A stretch of 64,000 nucleotides of DNA from assembly GCA_963920765.1 (NCBI GenBank), contig OY987244.1:23850358-23914357 (forward strand), read 5' to 3'. Positions 11,801 to 24,587 of this stretch are shown in pieces. The stretch is from Ulota crispa. Lineage: Eukaryota > Streptophyta > Bryopsida > Orthotrichales > Orthotrichaceae. Each line of letters opens with the position of its first letter. Within the stretch, counting starts at the first letter, position 1. Under the pieces are notes generated by a model. That model did not search any database and had not been told where the DNA came from. It was given only the letters and a program-made list of their open reading frames with translations. The position numbers and the translations under genes are program-made.

Positions 11801-13254
11801 ACAAATGTGCTTATAACACATTTTTACCTCAAAATGGATTACCTATATTTTAAAATCCAAATTATGAAGCATAAAAAACAAATTAGCTTGCAATTTTTGA
11901 AGTTCTGACATTTCATATTTGAATCTAGTGAATTGTTTTGGAAGAAGTAAGTGAAATTTTGTACTCTATATCTTCTGTCTTCAAAAAATAACTAAAATTA
12001 TTGGCAATATTAGCATTTTTTGGAACATAATTCAATTCAATTTTCAAAAACTTTAATTATAAACTTTTGATGATATTGCTTCTTTTAATATTGCTATTGC
12101 AATCTAATTTAGCCTTTTGTAAGTTTTGAAGTACACTACAAGGTTAAGGTGATTAAGCTTATAAATAATATTTAAAAATAGGCAAACTAAATTTGTGATA
12201 GTTTCATACTTGCGTGTCTTTTAACACAGTTATTACAATCATTAATTGCATTTGAATTTTAGTCAATAAAGTAGCATTTAAATTCAAAGATTGTTATAAA
12301 TTTAATAACAATGTTTCATATCTTCTACATATCTAAATTGGACTTTTTTAAATTGGAGCATTTAATTATTACCTTTTGTGATTTTCCAAAAAATGAAAAG
12401 AACAAAGATAATTTTTAAATAATCTTTAACTCTCAATTAATATTTTGTACTAATACATGATTTTATTTTTGGAATACATGAACTTTATAATCTATTGTAA
12501 AGTGTTTTAATTTTATTTCAGTAATTTTTTTTTAAACACATACATATTTTTAAACCTTTTAGAACTTCAAAATCTTTTTTTGGAAAAATTTGAAATATAG
12601 AAAATTAGAAAAATTGATTTTGATCAATAAAGCCAATAATTTATCAATTACAAAAAAGTCAATTAACCTAAATCAATTGCAATTGCTTTTGAAAAGTTGA
12701 TTGGTTGATTAGTCTAAAATAACAAAATGAAATTAAAAATTTCAATAAACCAAGAAATTTTTCAAGGTAATTTTTTCACTTTTTAAAATGAACTCACCAT
12801 ATTTTAAGTTTCTTTAACTACCAATTTAACATACAAAAATCCAATTAACATTACTTTTACTAAATTGAGATTTTTGAAGCTTCACATTAATAATTTTAAC
12901 AAATAAAAATGCATAATTAAATAATAGTGCTATTGGCGGTGTTTTAATTTATACTTATTGAAATTTATTAATATGCAAAAACTTCTATGTAAATTTTAGA
13001 TCATAATCATAACTAATTTAGACTTAATATCTAATTTAAAAAAATCTATATTAATATTTGACTATTTTAATTTTAAATTAATATGAAAGGAAATAGGTAG
13101 TTTTTAGTGAAGATTATTTTTGTGAAAAAAACTAAGTTAAAAACAAGTAGGGTAATCATAAAAAAATTATATGAGTTTTGTATTAATGATCATAACTTTT
13201 ATTGAAAGCTTTTAATATTATTAAGTTGTAGTTAATTACAGTGCAATTGTTTAT
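11801..13254. other. AT-rich desert, no gene
   Basis: Extremely AT-rich DNA, dominated by A and T runs, with no frame above 60 codons and no recognisable domain. I see no RNA gene, terminal repeat or ordered tandem repeat in it. Confidence 0.5.
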
Positions 13255-13671
13255 GGAATTGTTGTGTGCATATCCGTGGTTTGATATATGCACATCTAGA
13301 GGGGGGGAGGCTAAATTTTAGATACTTATCATCAACACGCTGAATTTGTAAAAGTTCAATTTCAGATTTGGACTTAGAGATCTTGATTTTGCCTAGAGCC
13401 ACAAAGAATGATACAATTGAACAACGCCCAATGGAAATGCCTAGTTTTTTTGTAAACAAGGGTAAAAATAATAATTTGCCCCTTAACTAAGTCTTTATAC
13501 TAGGTGTTATTTAACTCTATCTTTCTTTGTGGATCTAGACTAAATCAAGGTCTCCAAATTGAAATTTGAATTTGAACTTTCCAAATTTTGCTTGTTGATG
13601 ATAAATTTCTAATATTTGCCCCTCCTTCAAGTAGGCATATATCAAACCTTGGGTGTGCACATATCAATTCC
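13255..13671. mobile_element. foldback-type inverted-repeat element, copy 1
   Basis: A 417-bp element whose two halves are near-complete inverted repeats of each other (arms of roughly 190-200 bp, diverged). Outer ends are GGAATTG at 13255 and CAATTCC at 13671. The related copy at 33247-33659 shares the inner block around GATTTGGACTTAGAGA and the GAACAACRCCCAATG block. Flanks TTGTTTAT and TTGGTTTAT may be an imperfect target duplication. It has no coding capacity. Confidence 0.7.
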
Positions 13672-13748
13672 TTGGTTTATTTGTTTGCATGCTTATTACC
13701 ACTTATTTACAATTGTAAAATAATTAGGATATAGCTGCAATTAATAAT

Positions 13749-14155
13749 AGGGAATTACTATAGCGACATCTTTAATTGCTAATGGGACACCCCCCTTTGA
13801 GCATGAAATATGATAATTTTGTGCTATTTTTTATTTATTAAGTGGTCCATCATACATTCAATCACGACACTATCACCTCCTTGAAAGAAAACATGACAAA
13901 TATAAAAAAATTGAAATATCATTGCACCAATACTATTTATTGATGTATATTTGCTTTATGTAACTCAAAAGTCTCATATTTTTAGTTTGAAATTTAAGCA
14001 CACCTATTTTTTTAGTATAGCCTTAGAATAATAAAGGTGAAACATATCTTTTGATCCAAATTAAAAAATCACCAAAGTCAGCATTAAAAATCACATTTCC
14101 ATGCTCAGAGGGGGTGTCCCATTAGCAATTTAGGGTGTTGCTGTAGTAATTCCCT
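13749..14155. mobile_element. 407-bp inverted-repeat element with 7-bp duplication
   Basis: Terminal inverted repeats of about 70 bp begin AGGGAATTACTATAGCGACA at 13749 and end with the reverse complement at 14155. Both arms contain the block TTGCTAATGGGACACCCCC. The element is flanked by TAATAAT at 13742-13748 and 14156-14162, a likely target-site duplication. The interior is AT-rich and non-coding, so it is non-autonomous. Superfamily unassigned. Confidence 0.78.
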
Positions 14156-14739
14156 TAATAATATTGCAATTAATTACAATTGTGGTGCAATTGTTTAATT
14201 AATAGATTGTTTGTCACTTTACATTTGCAACTCAAAAACAATTATAACACAAATATAAGAATGATATTGAAATTGATTGCAATTGTGAAGCAATTACTAT
14301 TGGCAATATGCAATGATGTTTGCGGTGCTTGACTTTGCAAACCATGTTTTTAATCAATAACATCACATACTTGTAAAATAGAAAAGTTGAAAATGGAAAT
14401 TAATATAAATATTGTACTTTTTAAAATGGAAAATTTTAAAAACAAAAAAATAATTGATATAATAAATATCAAAAACATGAAAGGTTTGTTAATATGTAAA
14501 AAAAGTCTTCAAAAAAATAGTATGCTCATATGGAAAATAAAATTTTAAAATTTTTTTCAACAAAAGATTCATTAGCTATGAATTTGCAAATACTTGTTAA
14601 AAATTGTTTCTATATTTTAAATATTTTTGTTAGTTGATAGGAACATAAGTTGTATAACAATTGTCTATATAAAAGAGTTTAAAAAATCATAAAAGTAACC
14701 TACGATCACTTTAAAACTTTGATTATTCCTCTTTGATGC

Positions 14740-16060
14740 AAATCAACAACACAGAATATAATCGGAATGGACATTAATGCCTTTGGTAGCAAAATGTGGC
14801 AAGAAAAATTTACATGGACAAAAGATTAAAAAAAATTTGCCAAAAATATGAGTGTCAATTATGATACAATTATTTTTGAGTGATACTATAATAATAAATA
14901 GAATCCAAAAATAAGTAGGATGCAACTACAATACAATTGCTTTAACAAAATGTATTACACCAACATCAGAAAACATAATTGCAATAGAATTTGCTATCTA
15001 AGATAGCAAAAAATGTCAATAAAAATTTACAAGAACAAAAAATTTAAAAAAAAATTCCCAAAAAAATGGCACTCATAGTCTAGTTGTATTTGAAAAGTAG
15101 TGCAGTAGCAAAAAGAGTCCATGAACAACTAATAAGCAATTGCAGAACAACTGCTGTAAAAGAATGCATTCACATTGACATCAAAAGACATAATTGCAAT
15201 TGACCTTGTTGACTATGGTAACAAATAATGGCATGAAAATTTTGGAGGAGCAAAGAATAAAGAAAGTTTAAAATAATGTGAGTGGTAGTTGTGATGCGGT
15301 TGTTTCTAAGTAGTAAAACATGAATAGGAAAACCCAAGAACAACTACGATGCAACTATATCACCAATGTCTTAACATAATCCATTCACACTAACCTTGAA
15401 AAGGAAGAATTGCACATGACATTGCTGCTCGACATCTAAGAATGTCAAAAATAAGTTATTTAAGCCAAATTTAAAAATAAAGGGAATTAAAAAAAATAGT
15501 TGTACCTCAATTGTAGTTTAGTTGCCCCACAATAGTGTAGAAATGCTAGGATAACTACATTGTGATTGCATCACCAATGCTCTAACATAACCCATTCACA
15601 CTAACCTTAAAAAGGCGTAATTGCACCTGACATTGCTACCCATGACATCTAAGAATGTCAGAAATAAGTCACTTCAACCGATTTTTAAAATTAGGGAATT
15701 TAAAAAAAAATAGTTGTACTTTAGTTGTTCTTTAATTGTCCCACAGTAGCAGAGAAATGCTATAGCAACTACATTGCGACTGCATTACCAATGCTCCAAT
15801 ATAACCCATTCACACTAACCTCAAAAAGGTCAATTCGAGCATACACAACTGTCTAGGGTAGAAAGAAATTGTAAAATTCATTTACATGATTGAAGTAAAG
15901 AGAATGTAGTAAAAGAAATGAATCATAGTCGTAACACAATTATTAGTGAGTAGTATTGCAGTAGAACCAAAACCAAGACATAATTACATGACAACTATGA
16001 TGAAAAATATGGACTGCATCACTAATTTTCATCCGCAAACTCACTAAAATCGTTGGTGCG
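14740..16060. repeat. tandem repeat, about 210-bp period
   Basis: About six diverged copies of a unit near 210 bp. The clearest neighbours begin ATCACCAATG at about 15360 and 15570 and ATTACCAATG at about 15785; each continues through CCCATTCACACTAACC, an AAGAATGTCA block and a run of A. Older units to the left keep the GCAAAAAATGTC-like and AAATTTACA blocks. It lies inside the CACTA right-end fragment. Confidence 0.65.
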
Positions 16061-16243
16061 GGACAAAATTGTCAAACGCAGTTGTATCATGATTTTGCGT
16101 GGTTGTAAACACAACTACAATACAACTTGAGAGAGTCCACGTTAGCATTTTTACTGTTCAATTCTCTTTTTAATTGCCATGCAATTGTTTTTGACAGGGA
16201 GTTGTAAAGGTGCAATTGTGTTTTGCCCCATTTCCTACTAGTG
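14740..16243. mobile_element. CACTA-type element, right-end fragment
   Basis: The segment ends in CCTACTAGTG at 16243; its reverse complement CACTAGTAGG is a CACTA-type terminus. The stretch inside it (GTTGTAAAGGTGCAATTGTG, then TTTTGCCCCATTTC) closely matches the stretch inside the terminus at 37603, so both are right ends of one family. The body is rich in short words such as CAACTAC and GTTGTA on both strands, as expected for subterminal repeats. I could not find a matching left terminus, so the left limit is only where the ordered repeats begin. Confidence 0.6.
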
Positions 16244-17235
16244 TACAGTGCTTAACTAGGACTTCTAAAAAGTATGGAAGAGCGGCATTGCCAAGTCTTA
16301 ATCCAACATCCTAGGGGTTAGTAGGACTCAAGGTAACGCAAACAAGTTCCAACTATCTAATGCTTGAAGTGGACAAGGGCAAGTGACAAAAGAAACCTTG
16401 GACAGAGTACAAGTGATGGTGACAAAGAAAGAGTGATGAAAATGATAACAAGTGATCCAAGGAAAAGAGTAAGAGTTAGTAACTAAAAAGAGGACAATTG
16501 TGTTTCTAGAGAGGAGGTGGGCCTCCCTTTATATATTTGGAGGAGGACACCTCGGCCTTCTATCTAGGAGATCCATAGATCCCTTGAAATCTACCTAAAA
16601 TCTAAAAAAACTCAAAAATGGATGAAATCTGGATGAATTTGCCATAACTATTGGAGCGTAGCTCCAAACAACAAATGGACAATGGCATTGGATTCCTTGG
16701 ACCCAAAATAGCCGGTTTTGGTTATTCACACTTCCAATTCTAAGCTACAAGGCATCGAAAAACTTGAATGAAAGGTTAGAGGTAGATGGATGACAAACCT
16801 AGAATTGGGAATTCACCCCAAAATGAGAAATTGACTTCCTGAGGTCTTCCAACGTTGTTGGGGGAGTCGAGAAATACTCCTTGCTTCCGTCAATTGGGCT
16901 CCAAATGGATGATATCTTGAAATTGGATGTCAAGCGCATTTTTGAAATAAGCTGGATGTGGCTGTTTGAAGCCTTGAAGCTATCAAAACGAATTGAAAAC
17001 TTGGGGGATTGTCGTAAATCCTTGAGAAACTTTTCCATGAATTTTGGTGGCATTTTATTGCCATTTTTCAACCTCTTTTCACCGGGGTTGATTAGTAGCT
17101 TTGCAGGGTTGACCGCTTGGAATCACGCTTTCTATAGAGCAAAAGGTGTTGGACACTTTGAGTATAGACGCACCAAATGATCTAGTGATGGGAATTGTGA
17201 GCTAAATGACCTGGCCATTGGCCATAATAGCAAAA
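16244..17235. other. unassigned spacer with a TATA-like palindrome
   Basis: No recognisable gene. Opposed frames of 90 and 99 codons (about 16799-17180) have no known domain. Around 16520-16555 the sequence GGGCCTCCCTTTATATATTTGG reads on the minus strand as a TATA box followed by a CT-rich leader, the usual look of a plant promoter or LTR promoter, but no product was found downstream of it on either side. Confidence 0.35.
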
Positions 17236-17375
17236 CCTAAACTAATCCTCTTTAGTTAGGCTAGTGGGGACTTTTGGAGGAGATCCCAAGCTCCTAGTGA
17301 CTAATCCTAAACTAACCCTCTCTAATTAGGCTAGAGGGGACTTTTGGAGGGGATTCCAAGACCCTAATGTGTGTG
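17236..17375 (+). repeat. 70-bp tandem duplication
   Basis: Two adjacent copies of a 70-bp unit starting CCTAAACTAA at 17236 and 17306. Both carry TTAGGCTAG-GGGACTTTTGGAGG. Non-coding. Confidence 0.75.
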
Positions 17376-17576
17376 TCACTCAAACTAACTAAAAACTACT
17401 AAATTTCACTAAATCTCTCCTAATGACTTACCAAATGGAGTAAGATAAATGGCGTACCACTAACCTTTTGGTCTAACTAATCTAAACCAACATAAATGGC
17501 TATTCCACTTATCTTTGTGTAATTTCAAAACTAAATAAAACAAAAAATGAATTCAGGACTTTTGGTACTGAATTTA

Positions 17577-17900
17577 GGCCTCACACCGTCTGACCAAGAT
17601 GTCCATCTGGCCGTTAAACCAAGCCATCCATCTGGCCATCCATATTGACCGTCAACTTGGAATTGCAGACCATTGACGCATCCGTCTATCAAGGTTTATC
17701 GTCAATTGAAGCTTTCCAACAAATGCTTCACGATGTCCGTCGAGTGGATTTTGCATCCGCTGTCGACGATTTTGTCGATAGATTCAGTCGTCCGGTGTCT
17801 CTTTTCATCCACTTTTAAAACTATGTCGACGGATCTCATCCTGACAAACGCTAGGATTGGATCTTGACGCCCAGACAGACATCCGGATGTCTGGATGTGA
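17577..17900. repeat. CGTCC-type tract 3
   Basis: A degenerate member of the tract class, with repeated CCATCTGGCC, GACCGTCAA, CCGTCGA and TCCGTC words. It abuts, and probably marks, the broken 3' side of the gene fragment at 17851-18576. Confidence 0.55.
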
Positions 17901-18576
17901 TGTGACGAGGACAACCCTGTTTGGTGTGGTTTGTTGTTCTACCCCCACAATCTTTTTTACACTCACCACACCACAGCTTCATGACACCACTGCCATTCAA
18001 ATCAAATGTCTTCAAGTGCCACTTGTAGTCATCCATTACCACCCTCTTCAACTCTGCCCTCATCTTTTTTGCACGTTCTAAATACCGGTTCATAATGTGA
18101 TTTGGTAGAAGTTGAGATGTCATACGTGGATTCTCCACTTCAACAGAGTCTGCACCCTTGCTTACTCTTGATGAAGCCATTGGGAATACGCCACTCTCCA
18201 ATCCTAAATCGTTGCTATCTAAGAACTCGGCTCCTTCTTCCACAATAAGTTTGATCTCCATCATAGCAATAGGGCAGAAGGAGACATCTCCAAGTTGTTG
18301 ACGTTTGTGACTATCTGCCTCTCCTCCAACGGAACAAATAACGTGAATATTGGTAGAGAATCCGTTGAGGTGCTCCAATCTTTTACAAATGCGATGTTTA
18401 TCTTCAGCGTCTCAAAAATTGAATGGCCACTTTAAGACGTCATTACTCTCCAATGTGAATTGCAGCACCTCCAATGTACAAGCGCCTGCGATGTCCACCT
18501 TCCCAAAATACTCCGGTTCTACATCATCACCTTCAATGGTCCACAATGTGACCCTGTCAAGAGTAACTGAAGCCAT
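17851..18576 (-). pseudogene. 5' half of an unknown gene (header domain plus Cys motif)
   Basis: Starts at an ATG at 18576 (MASVTLDRVTLWTIEGDD). The first 90 residues look like a compact beta-rich header with a conserved WPFNF-x-DAEDKHRICKRLE segment; the resemblance to ubiquitin-like headers of Crinkler-type proteins is weak and unproven. A TGA at 18412 probably replaces a Trp. After a linker come a basic helix (NRYLERAKKMRAELK) and a Cys motif, LWCGECKKDCGG, ending NHTK. The protein then runs into GGACG-type tract sequence and stops at 17851. The pseudogene at 55437 begins at what seems to be the next residue (LDTKAQIDNLFNNF), so the two may be adjacent parts of one gene family. Function unknown. 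Confidence 0.55.
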
Positions 18577-18854
18577 AACTTTTGTTGAACCCTAAAAACG
18601 TCTCACCCTGAATATAAGCAGAGTTTCTCAAAACCCTCAGTGCTAAACTTCCACCGTTAACACTTGAAACATAAAACCGTAACGCACATTACAAAAAGCA
18701 ACATAAGGCAATAAACTAGTATGCTAAAACCGCATAATATGCAACAAGCATCCAAAGTATAGTGCAAGAAAGCATTGCAAAACCAACCATGAAACGTACA
18801 CTCCAACTTCTAGGTCTATCACAATAAACCACTCAAAAATTTACGACAGCAATC

Positions 18855-19035
18855 TCTTGCATGCATCGTTGCTTGGGAGAAAGTACAAAACCAATTGCGC
18901 ATGCATTGTTGCTGGGGAAAGATTACAAAACCAATTGCGCATGCACCATTGCTGGAGAAGGTAATGAAACTAATTGCATGCATGCACGGTTGCCGAGGGA
19001 AGATTATGAAATCAATTGCGAGTGCACCATTGCTA
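18855..19035 (+). repeat. tandem repeat, about 44-bp unit, four copies
   Basis: Four diverged copies of a unit containing CAATTGCGCATGCACCATTG and a GGGGAAAGATTA-like block, upstream (minus-strand sense) of the 17851-18576 fragment. The plus-strand frame over it is low complexity and not taken as a gene. Confidence 0.65.
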
Positions 19036-19129
19036 TAGAAACCTCAAGCGCGCTTGTGCAAGCTTTGACAAGAACAAGTGATATATCCAAAGACATCGCT
19101 CTAACAAAGGTAATTTGGGTTGTTACTTT

Positions 19130-19640
19130 GGACGAGTTTAGGTTGTCGGACAGGACGGACAGATTGACAAATCGGACCAGACGGGCAGACATGTCCATCC
19201 GGTCTTGTAGTTTAGGGTTTTTGACAGTGAATAGTGAAGTTGTTTTCACCTTGTTTTACCACCCTTCTTTGATGTGGCTAGTGATTTTGCAACAATGTCG
19301 TCCATGCTGGCAGGGGGGCGTGGACGTCTGGGCCAAGACACCTGCACTAAGCGCAAACGCGTTTCTAGTGGGGCACAATTGCCTGAATGCAAAGTTGTAT
19401 GCGCACATGCGCGGACAGGGGCTGTGCACGAACGTAGTGGCCGGGCGCAAATGTGAGGCGTGGTGCCTTTGCCGGGCCGCGACCGCGGGTGCGGAGTTAA
19501 GCATTGCACACTTTGCGGGCTAACGCACGGACAGTGGGATGGGGCGCGCTTGCAGGCTGCAGTCACGATTGTTGGGTCAGGGCGCGACCGCGGGCCTGGG
19601 GCGCGAACGTCATGCCGGGCGACCTCGTAGGCTTGTATTT
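19130..19640. repeat. GGACG-rich tract 4
   Basis: First a short GGACGGACAG stretch (19130-19215), then GC-rich DNA from about 19300 with GGGGCGCGCTTGC and GGGCGCGACCGCGGG words. It lies about 0.6 kb 5' of the minus-strand gene fragment ending at 18576. Frames in it are low complexity and were left out. Confidence 0.65.
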
Positions 19641-19739
19641 CTTTATGATAATCAATTTTTGTTATGTGATTCATACACTGTGACTAAATTTGTACCTTTG
19701 AATATGATAATATGTTCACTTAGCCAAAAACCAGTAAAA

Positions 19740-20130
19740 TAATAGAATATCTACTTTACAAATTTTGGTCTTACCATAATCCATATTGAACTCTTTGTTG
19801 ATCATAATTTTGTTAATTAAGTTGGTTCTTCTTAGAAGGAAAAATGTGCGTATGGATGTTTCCAACATATCCATACAATCAAATCTAAAAAAATCATCAC
19901 CAATTTCCTTCAACCAATTTTCATGTAAAATCATGGATTTAATACAAAATAATTCACCAAAAATAGGATTTTGGTCTTTTGGAATCAAAATTTGGTACGC
20001 TTGGTTGGGATTGCATAAGAATCAATCTCTACAATTCAAAACAACAACATTTCAATTTGCCTATGTATTATGGAAAGTTCTTGGAACTGCAGCAGCGCAC
20101 CAGACAATTCATGCTTGCTTGGTACTGTAG
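19740..20130 (-). repeat. dispersed repeat, copy 2 (pair with 3960-4340)
   Basis: On the minus strand this segment matches 3960-4340, including the GATTTGATTG-ATGGATATGTTGGA-ACATCCAT block. A 90-codon frame (19716-19988) with QNPIFGELF and CMDMLETSIRT peptides crosses it. The source element is not recognised. Confidence 0.5.
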
Positions 20131-20873
20131 TGCTCTACCATATTGCTGCATGTTTGGAAGCTGGTATTGTTGATAATGCAATAATTTTGTACTTTAACCT
20201 CTAAACATTTGAAGTTCCATTTTTTGCCAAAAGTCGTAATGAGAAAAGTACGGACACTTACATAGTTTCATGTTTTACATACAACAAAGTAGATTATATT
20301 CAATGCAAACGTTAACATGGGTTGAAGAAAAAGTTGAAATGCACATTTGCATACATGAACATTTAGATAGTTACTTCATAAGTGCATTTAGATAAGTCTT
20401 TTTTTCCCAAAACATAGTAGTTTGGAACCACTTGCAAGTACCTATTTAGGGCGCTTTTTGTAGTAAGTATAACATCAACATTTGTGATACAACTAATTAT
20501 GATAACTTCTTTGTTGCGCAATGCCACCTCTACTTTGGTTTTTATTCTTGGGATTCATTGGTTAGCATATTTCAACTTTGGCAAGACCTAAGTAACAAAG
20601 TTTTGTAAACTTGAACTCCATGCTATGATTATCTTGTATGAAAACTTCAAAAGGGCTGGCACAAGGGCAATTCAGAATCAAATTGAATACATACTTGATA
20701 CTCACAGCTCTTGACATATTATAGTGCTTTGAATCTATCTTATTTTCTAGGCTATCAATGCCCATAGTGCAAAGGAGCTAGCACTCCTAGTAGTACGCAA
20801 AACTAATATACCAAGCTGCACCAAAGGTGGTGCTACTCATAATAAAAAAACCTCCCTTGCCCACATATGTTTC

Positions 20874-23800
20874 TCAAGTTTCACTGTCATTGTTCTCCAC
20901 TGTTTTTTGGTTTAGGGGATTAAAGCGACTAGATCTACGGACTATGGAATGAAAGGGACCTCCACAATCAATGTTTGCAATGCGTACATCATCATCAGCT
21001 AGTGCCTCATTGCATTTAGGATTGTCTTCATCTTCCAAACCCATAGAATCATCCTTGTTGTCCTCTCCAGATGCCTCACTTGTGTCCAATTGTGAGCTCT
21101 CATTGCAAAACTCAAGCTCATCTATTCCTTCTCTATGTGTCCTGACAATCCTTGTATATTGCATTGCTCTTGGGTCTTGCAAATCTGAATCCACGTGCGG
21201 GCCTATGTAACCCCTTCTACCTCCATTTCTTCCATTTTCTTCTCTTGAGAAGGTTTTATCCACATTATCAATGTCAAGATATGGAAGTACCTCATTAGCT
21301 GGCCTTCTTGCTCCAGTTCCTCAAGTCAAACGTGTACTGCCTATGGCTGTTGAACGGGACCCAAGATTTCTTCCTCTTCCTCTTGGACAATTTACACCAT
21401 ATTCACCCACAGCAATAGCGAGAAGCACTGGAGGGTTAATATTTTGAACATTGTTCCCCAATGCCACCAAAGTTTCCCCTATCGTTGTAACAGTGCTAGT
21501 AATATTTGTTCTTGATTGCCTAAACATTACTGGAAGAGTATTAAGTACCACACCCCCAAATTGTGATATGCTACTTTGTCCACGACGTACTACTCCATTA
21601 TTGGGGTGACTTCCATTGTTAACAGGGAGTGCCGATACAAGAACGTCCTCATTTCTAAACATTTGGGGGGTGGAGCCTCGTGTAGCATCAATTGATTGTT
21701 GTCCAGATGGAGTGCTATTCCTTAATCCTCTTGTTGGGGTTGATGTATTTGTGCATCTTAATGCAGCTGTTGTACTAAGATGCTAGGATCCGCTAGGGCT
21801 AGACATTTGATATCCACCACGTTCTGCAAGAACAATGTCAATATTTTGGGGCGTTGGTACCTCCAAATTCCCACCCTTGACGTTAATATCTTGCAATACG
21901 TTATTGTCAGGATGGCCATTCCTCCTTGGAAGACAATTCTCTGTAGTCTCCCTTTCATTATTTCTATGCTCCATAAATGATGATGTGTTGGACCCACCAA
22001 CAATGTCTGCTACATCAATGTTGTCATTGTCACCACCTCCTCAACAATTGCTTAGACTAGGGCTATAATGATTGGGATCAATATCTCCATCGCTACTATC
22101 AAAGTCAAATTCACTCCTTCCCTCTTCGTAATATTATTGTGTGCATCAAACATCATCAGCATCTTCTTCCCACAAATCATAATTGTTAAACGAACATGGT
22201 ATTTCTTTGTCCATATTACCATCTGATGCATTGTCATCAAGCATATCCTCATTATCAATAGTGTTAACTGTTGGACCTTGCAGAATGGGCGATGGGGTGG
22301 GACCTACTTCCTCATCTTTGGAACCCTCTGATTGAATATTCCTCTTATACCATATAGCTGGATTTGCTCCTGGTTTCTGACAAAGCATTTTGCTGTTGGT
22401 ATAAATGTATATCAAATCCTCTGCTTTATCCACTGTGAAGCAATTACAAGATCAATTGTGAACAAAAGAGTACATACTCCAATTCCGTTCACAAGATGAT
22501 GCTGAGCATGTCAATGACAACACACGCTTTGCAACTTTTGACAAAGGCACATCTGCAATTTGATGCCACCATAAATGCGGTTGCATTTCATTGCCATCTA
22601 TTTTTGGTGTCATATGTGGATCGTACGGACCACTTTGTTCTTTGTATTGTGTTAATTCATATAGTACGATATCATAGTTTATACCTAGTATTCCTTCAAT
22701 TTTACAAACCACTCAATACAAGGTTGCAAGGGCTGTACTGTATTCCCTAATAGTTGAAATATCTTTCAGATAAGGATTTAAATAGGCAGCGGCATAATGG
22801 AGATCTTCAAACATCATACTCCACCTGTCATCAAAATCTTCCTCCAACTTTGATGCAATTCGTTGAGGGAATAGGAAAGGAGGGTTACTCAAAGAAAACA
22901 TGTCTCCTAAGATTTCTCATTGTCAACTAGGCTTTCCCCATGGCTGGCTCTCTCCTATCAAACACATGTAGCGCTTTTAGGATGTCTTCAATAATGTGAA
23001 CAAAGTTCTTGCAATGATCCCAGAAAATTTTGATCTTTGATGGCATCTCTCACGAGCATTGCTGTAGTTGGTGCCCGTATTTGGTTTTGCACTCTACTCT
23101 TGCTAGCAAAGAATTGTATGACATGTTGACGTGTTAACAATAGTTGAACTTTAGATTGCAATACAACTAGCCGGGAAAGCATCAAGAAGCTTGTCGCAAA
23201 ATAAGTCTCATTTGGTGTCAACAATTGCATGTTTGGACTAACTTCCCTTAGAGCTGCCATAGTCACATGATGACCCTTTATGAACGTGCATATTGTACGT
23301 GCTTTGGATATTAAGTTCTTGAAGTCCAGTACCTTGGCCTAATCTTCCAACATCAGAATCATACAATGTGCAGCACACCCTTACTTGAAAATGTGTGGGT
23401 ATGTGGCAACAACATCATCTATTGCTCCAAGCATGTTAGCTGCATTGTCAATGCAAACTTGCACCATGTTCTTTGGTCCAACCATCTCAATGAACACTTT
23501 CAACTCTCTCGCAATGTAGCTTTTGGTTTTTTTAGCTCCCGTTGTATCAATGGAACCTAGAAACACGTCGCCGCTTGGACAAGACATCATAACATTCATC
23601 AAAGGTTGATTTTGAATGTTGTCCCATCCATTGCTACATATAGTGACCCCGAATGTCTTCACAACAAACTCTGTTTTACTTTTTATTTGTGCCTCTATTT
23701 CCTTCTTCTTAAGTTCAATGAACTTTGTTCTAAATTGTGAATACAATGGGGGGTGATATTTGACATCCAATTATGGATGTGGCCTTCACTGCCTCAATGA

Positions 23801-24354
23801 ATGCCGGGTTTGTGGTCATGTTGAATGGTATATTAGCTTCATAAAAAAAAACTTGCCCAATTTCAATCCAACTCATTCTTCCTTGCAATTTGCAATGCAT
23901 TAGGGATGCATAGTTGGCGTAATGATGCAGATCTTGCTGTATTTGATGCTGCACGGCTTATAGATATAGCCAAACTTCCACCCATAGTTATGTCAATGTT
24001 ACCTTCATCTGTTCCTATTGCGTTGTTGCATCGTTTTGCACCAATTGGCTAGAGCTGGAGTTCGGATTTTCATTTGATGGACCGGCTCCAAGTCCAAGTA
24101 CATCTTCCATATGTGACACAGAAAATCCAATTGGGACGTAGTTGTCGCAATCTCAAAATTTTTGCTTTACTTCAAGGGGTGCTTTAGGACAAATTGCCTT
24201 ACTGCTCGTTGCATTAGACTCCAAATGCAATAAAGCTTGCTTGCTTTTATATGCATATTGTGTTCCACAAAACATGCTAAGTGATACTTTTACCGTCACT
24301 TGAGAACTTATACCACGGGTCCTACTTCCTTGTTTGCTTTCTATTAGACGCCAT
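20874..24354 (-). pseudogene. hAT transposase pseudogene 1 (BED, DUF659, hATC)
   Basis: A decayed hAT transposase, the enzyme that cuts and pastes hAT elements in the nucleus. From the ATG at 24354 it shows: a BED-type zinc finger with QYAYKSKQALLHLES followed by APLEVKQKF (one key Cys lost, a frameshift, and a TGA probably at a Trp); a DUF659 (RNase H-like) part at 23770-23381 with CSNGWDNIQNQPLMN and CIDNAANML; and the C-terminal dimerisation block at 22712-22452 with SSCERNWSMYSFVHN, followed by LIYIYTNS. The tail down to 20874 is unusually long and acidic, mostly in one frame with a TGA at 21321. A GGACG tract and TATA box lie 5'. At least five frame breaks, so no active product. Confidence 0.85.
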
Positions 24355-24587
24355 TGGTTAGTGCCTCTTTGTAGAACCCATCTTGCACTAGACTCGATGC
24401 CTAAGCATAATTTCTTACTAAATAAAAAAATGTGAGCATCAATCTTGCACTCAAAGTGATTGTTACATCACCTCGGCAACAATGTTGAGGCAGTTCTCCA
24501 TTCACATGACTTAAGCAATGAGCTCAAAATGAAGTCTAAGATCCAGAGGCTTGGGGAAAAACGTGAGAATGGAATGAGGAGCATGGT

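Noticed and set aside
14740..16060. CRISPR-like regular repeats
   Set aside because: Units of about 210 bp are diverged along their whole length with no repeat-spacer structure; the DNA is eukaryotic.
18861..19523. 220-codon plus-strand frame
   Set aside because: It runs through a 44-bp tandem repeat and a GGACG tract; the peptide follows the repeats.
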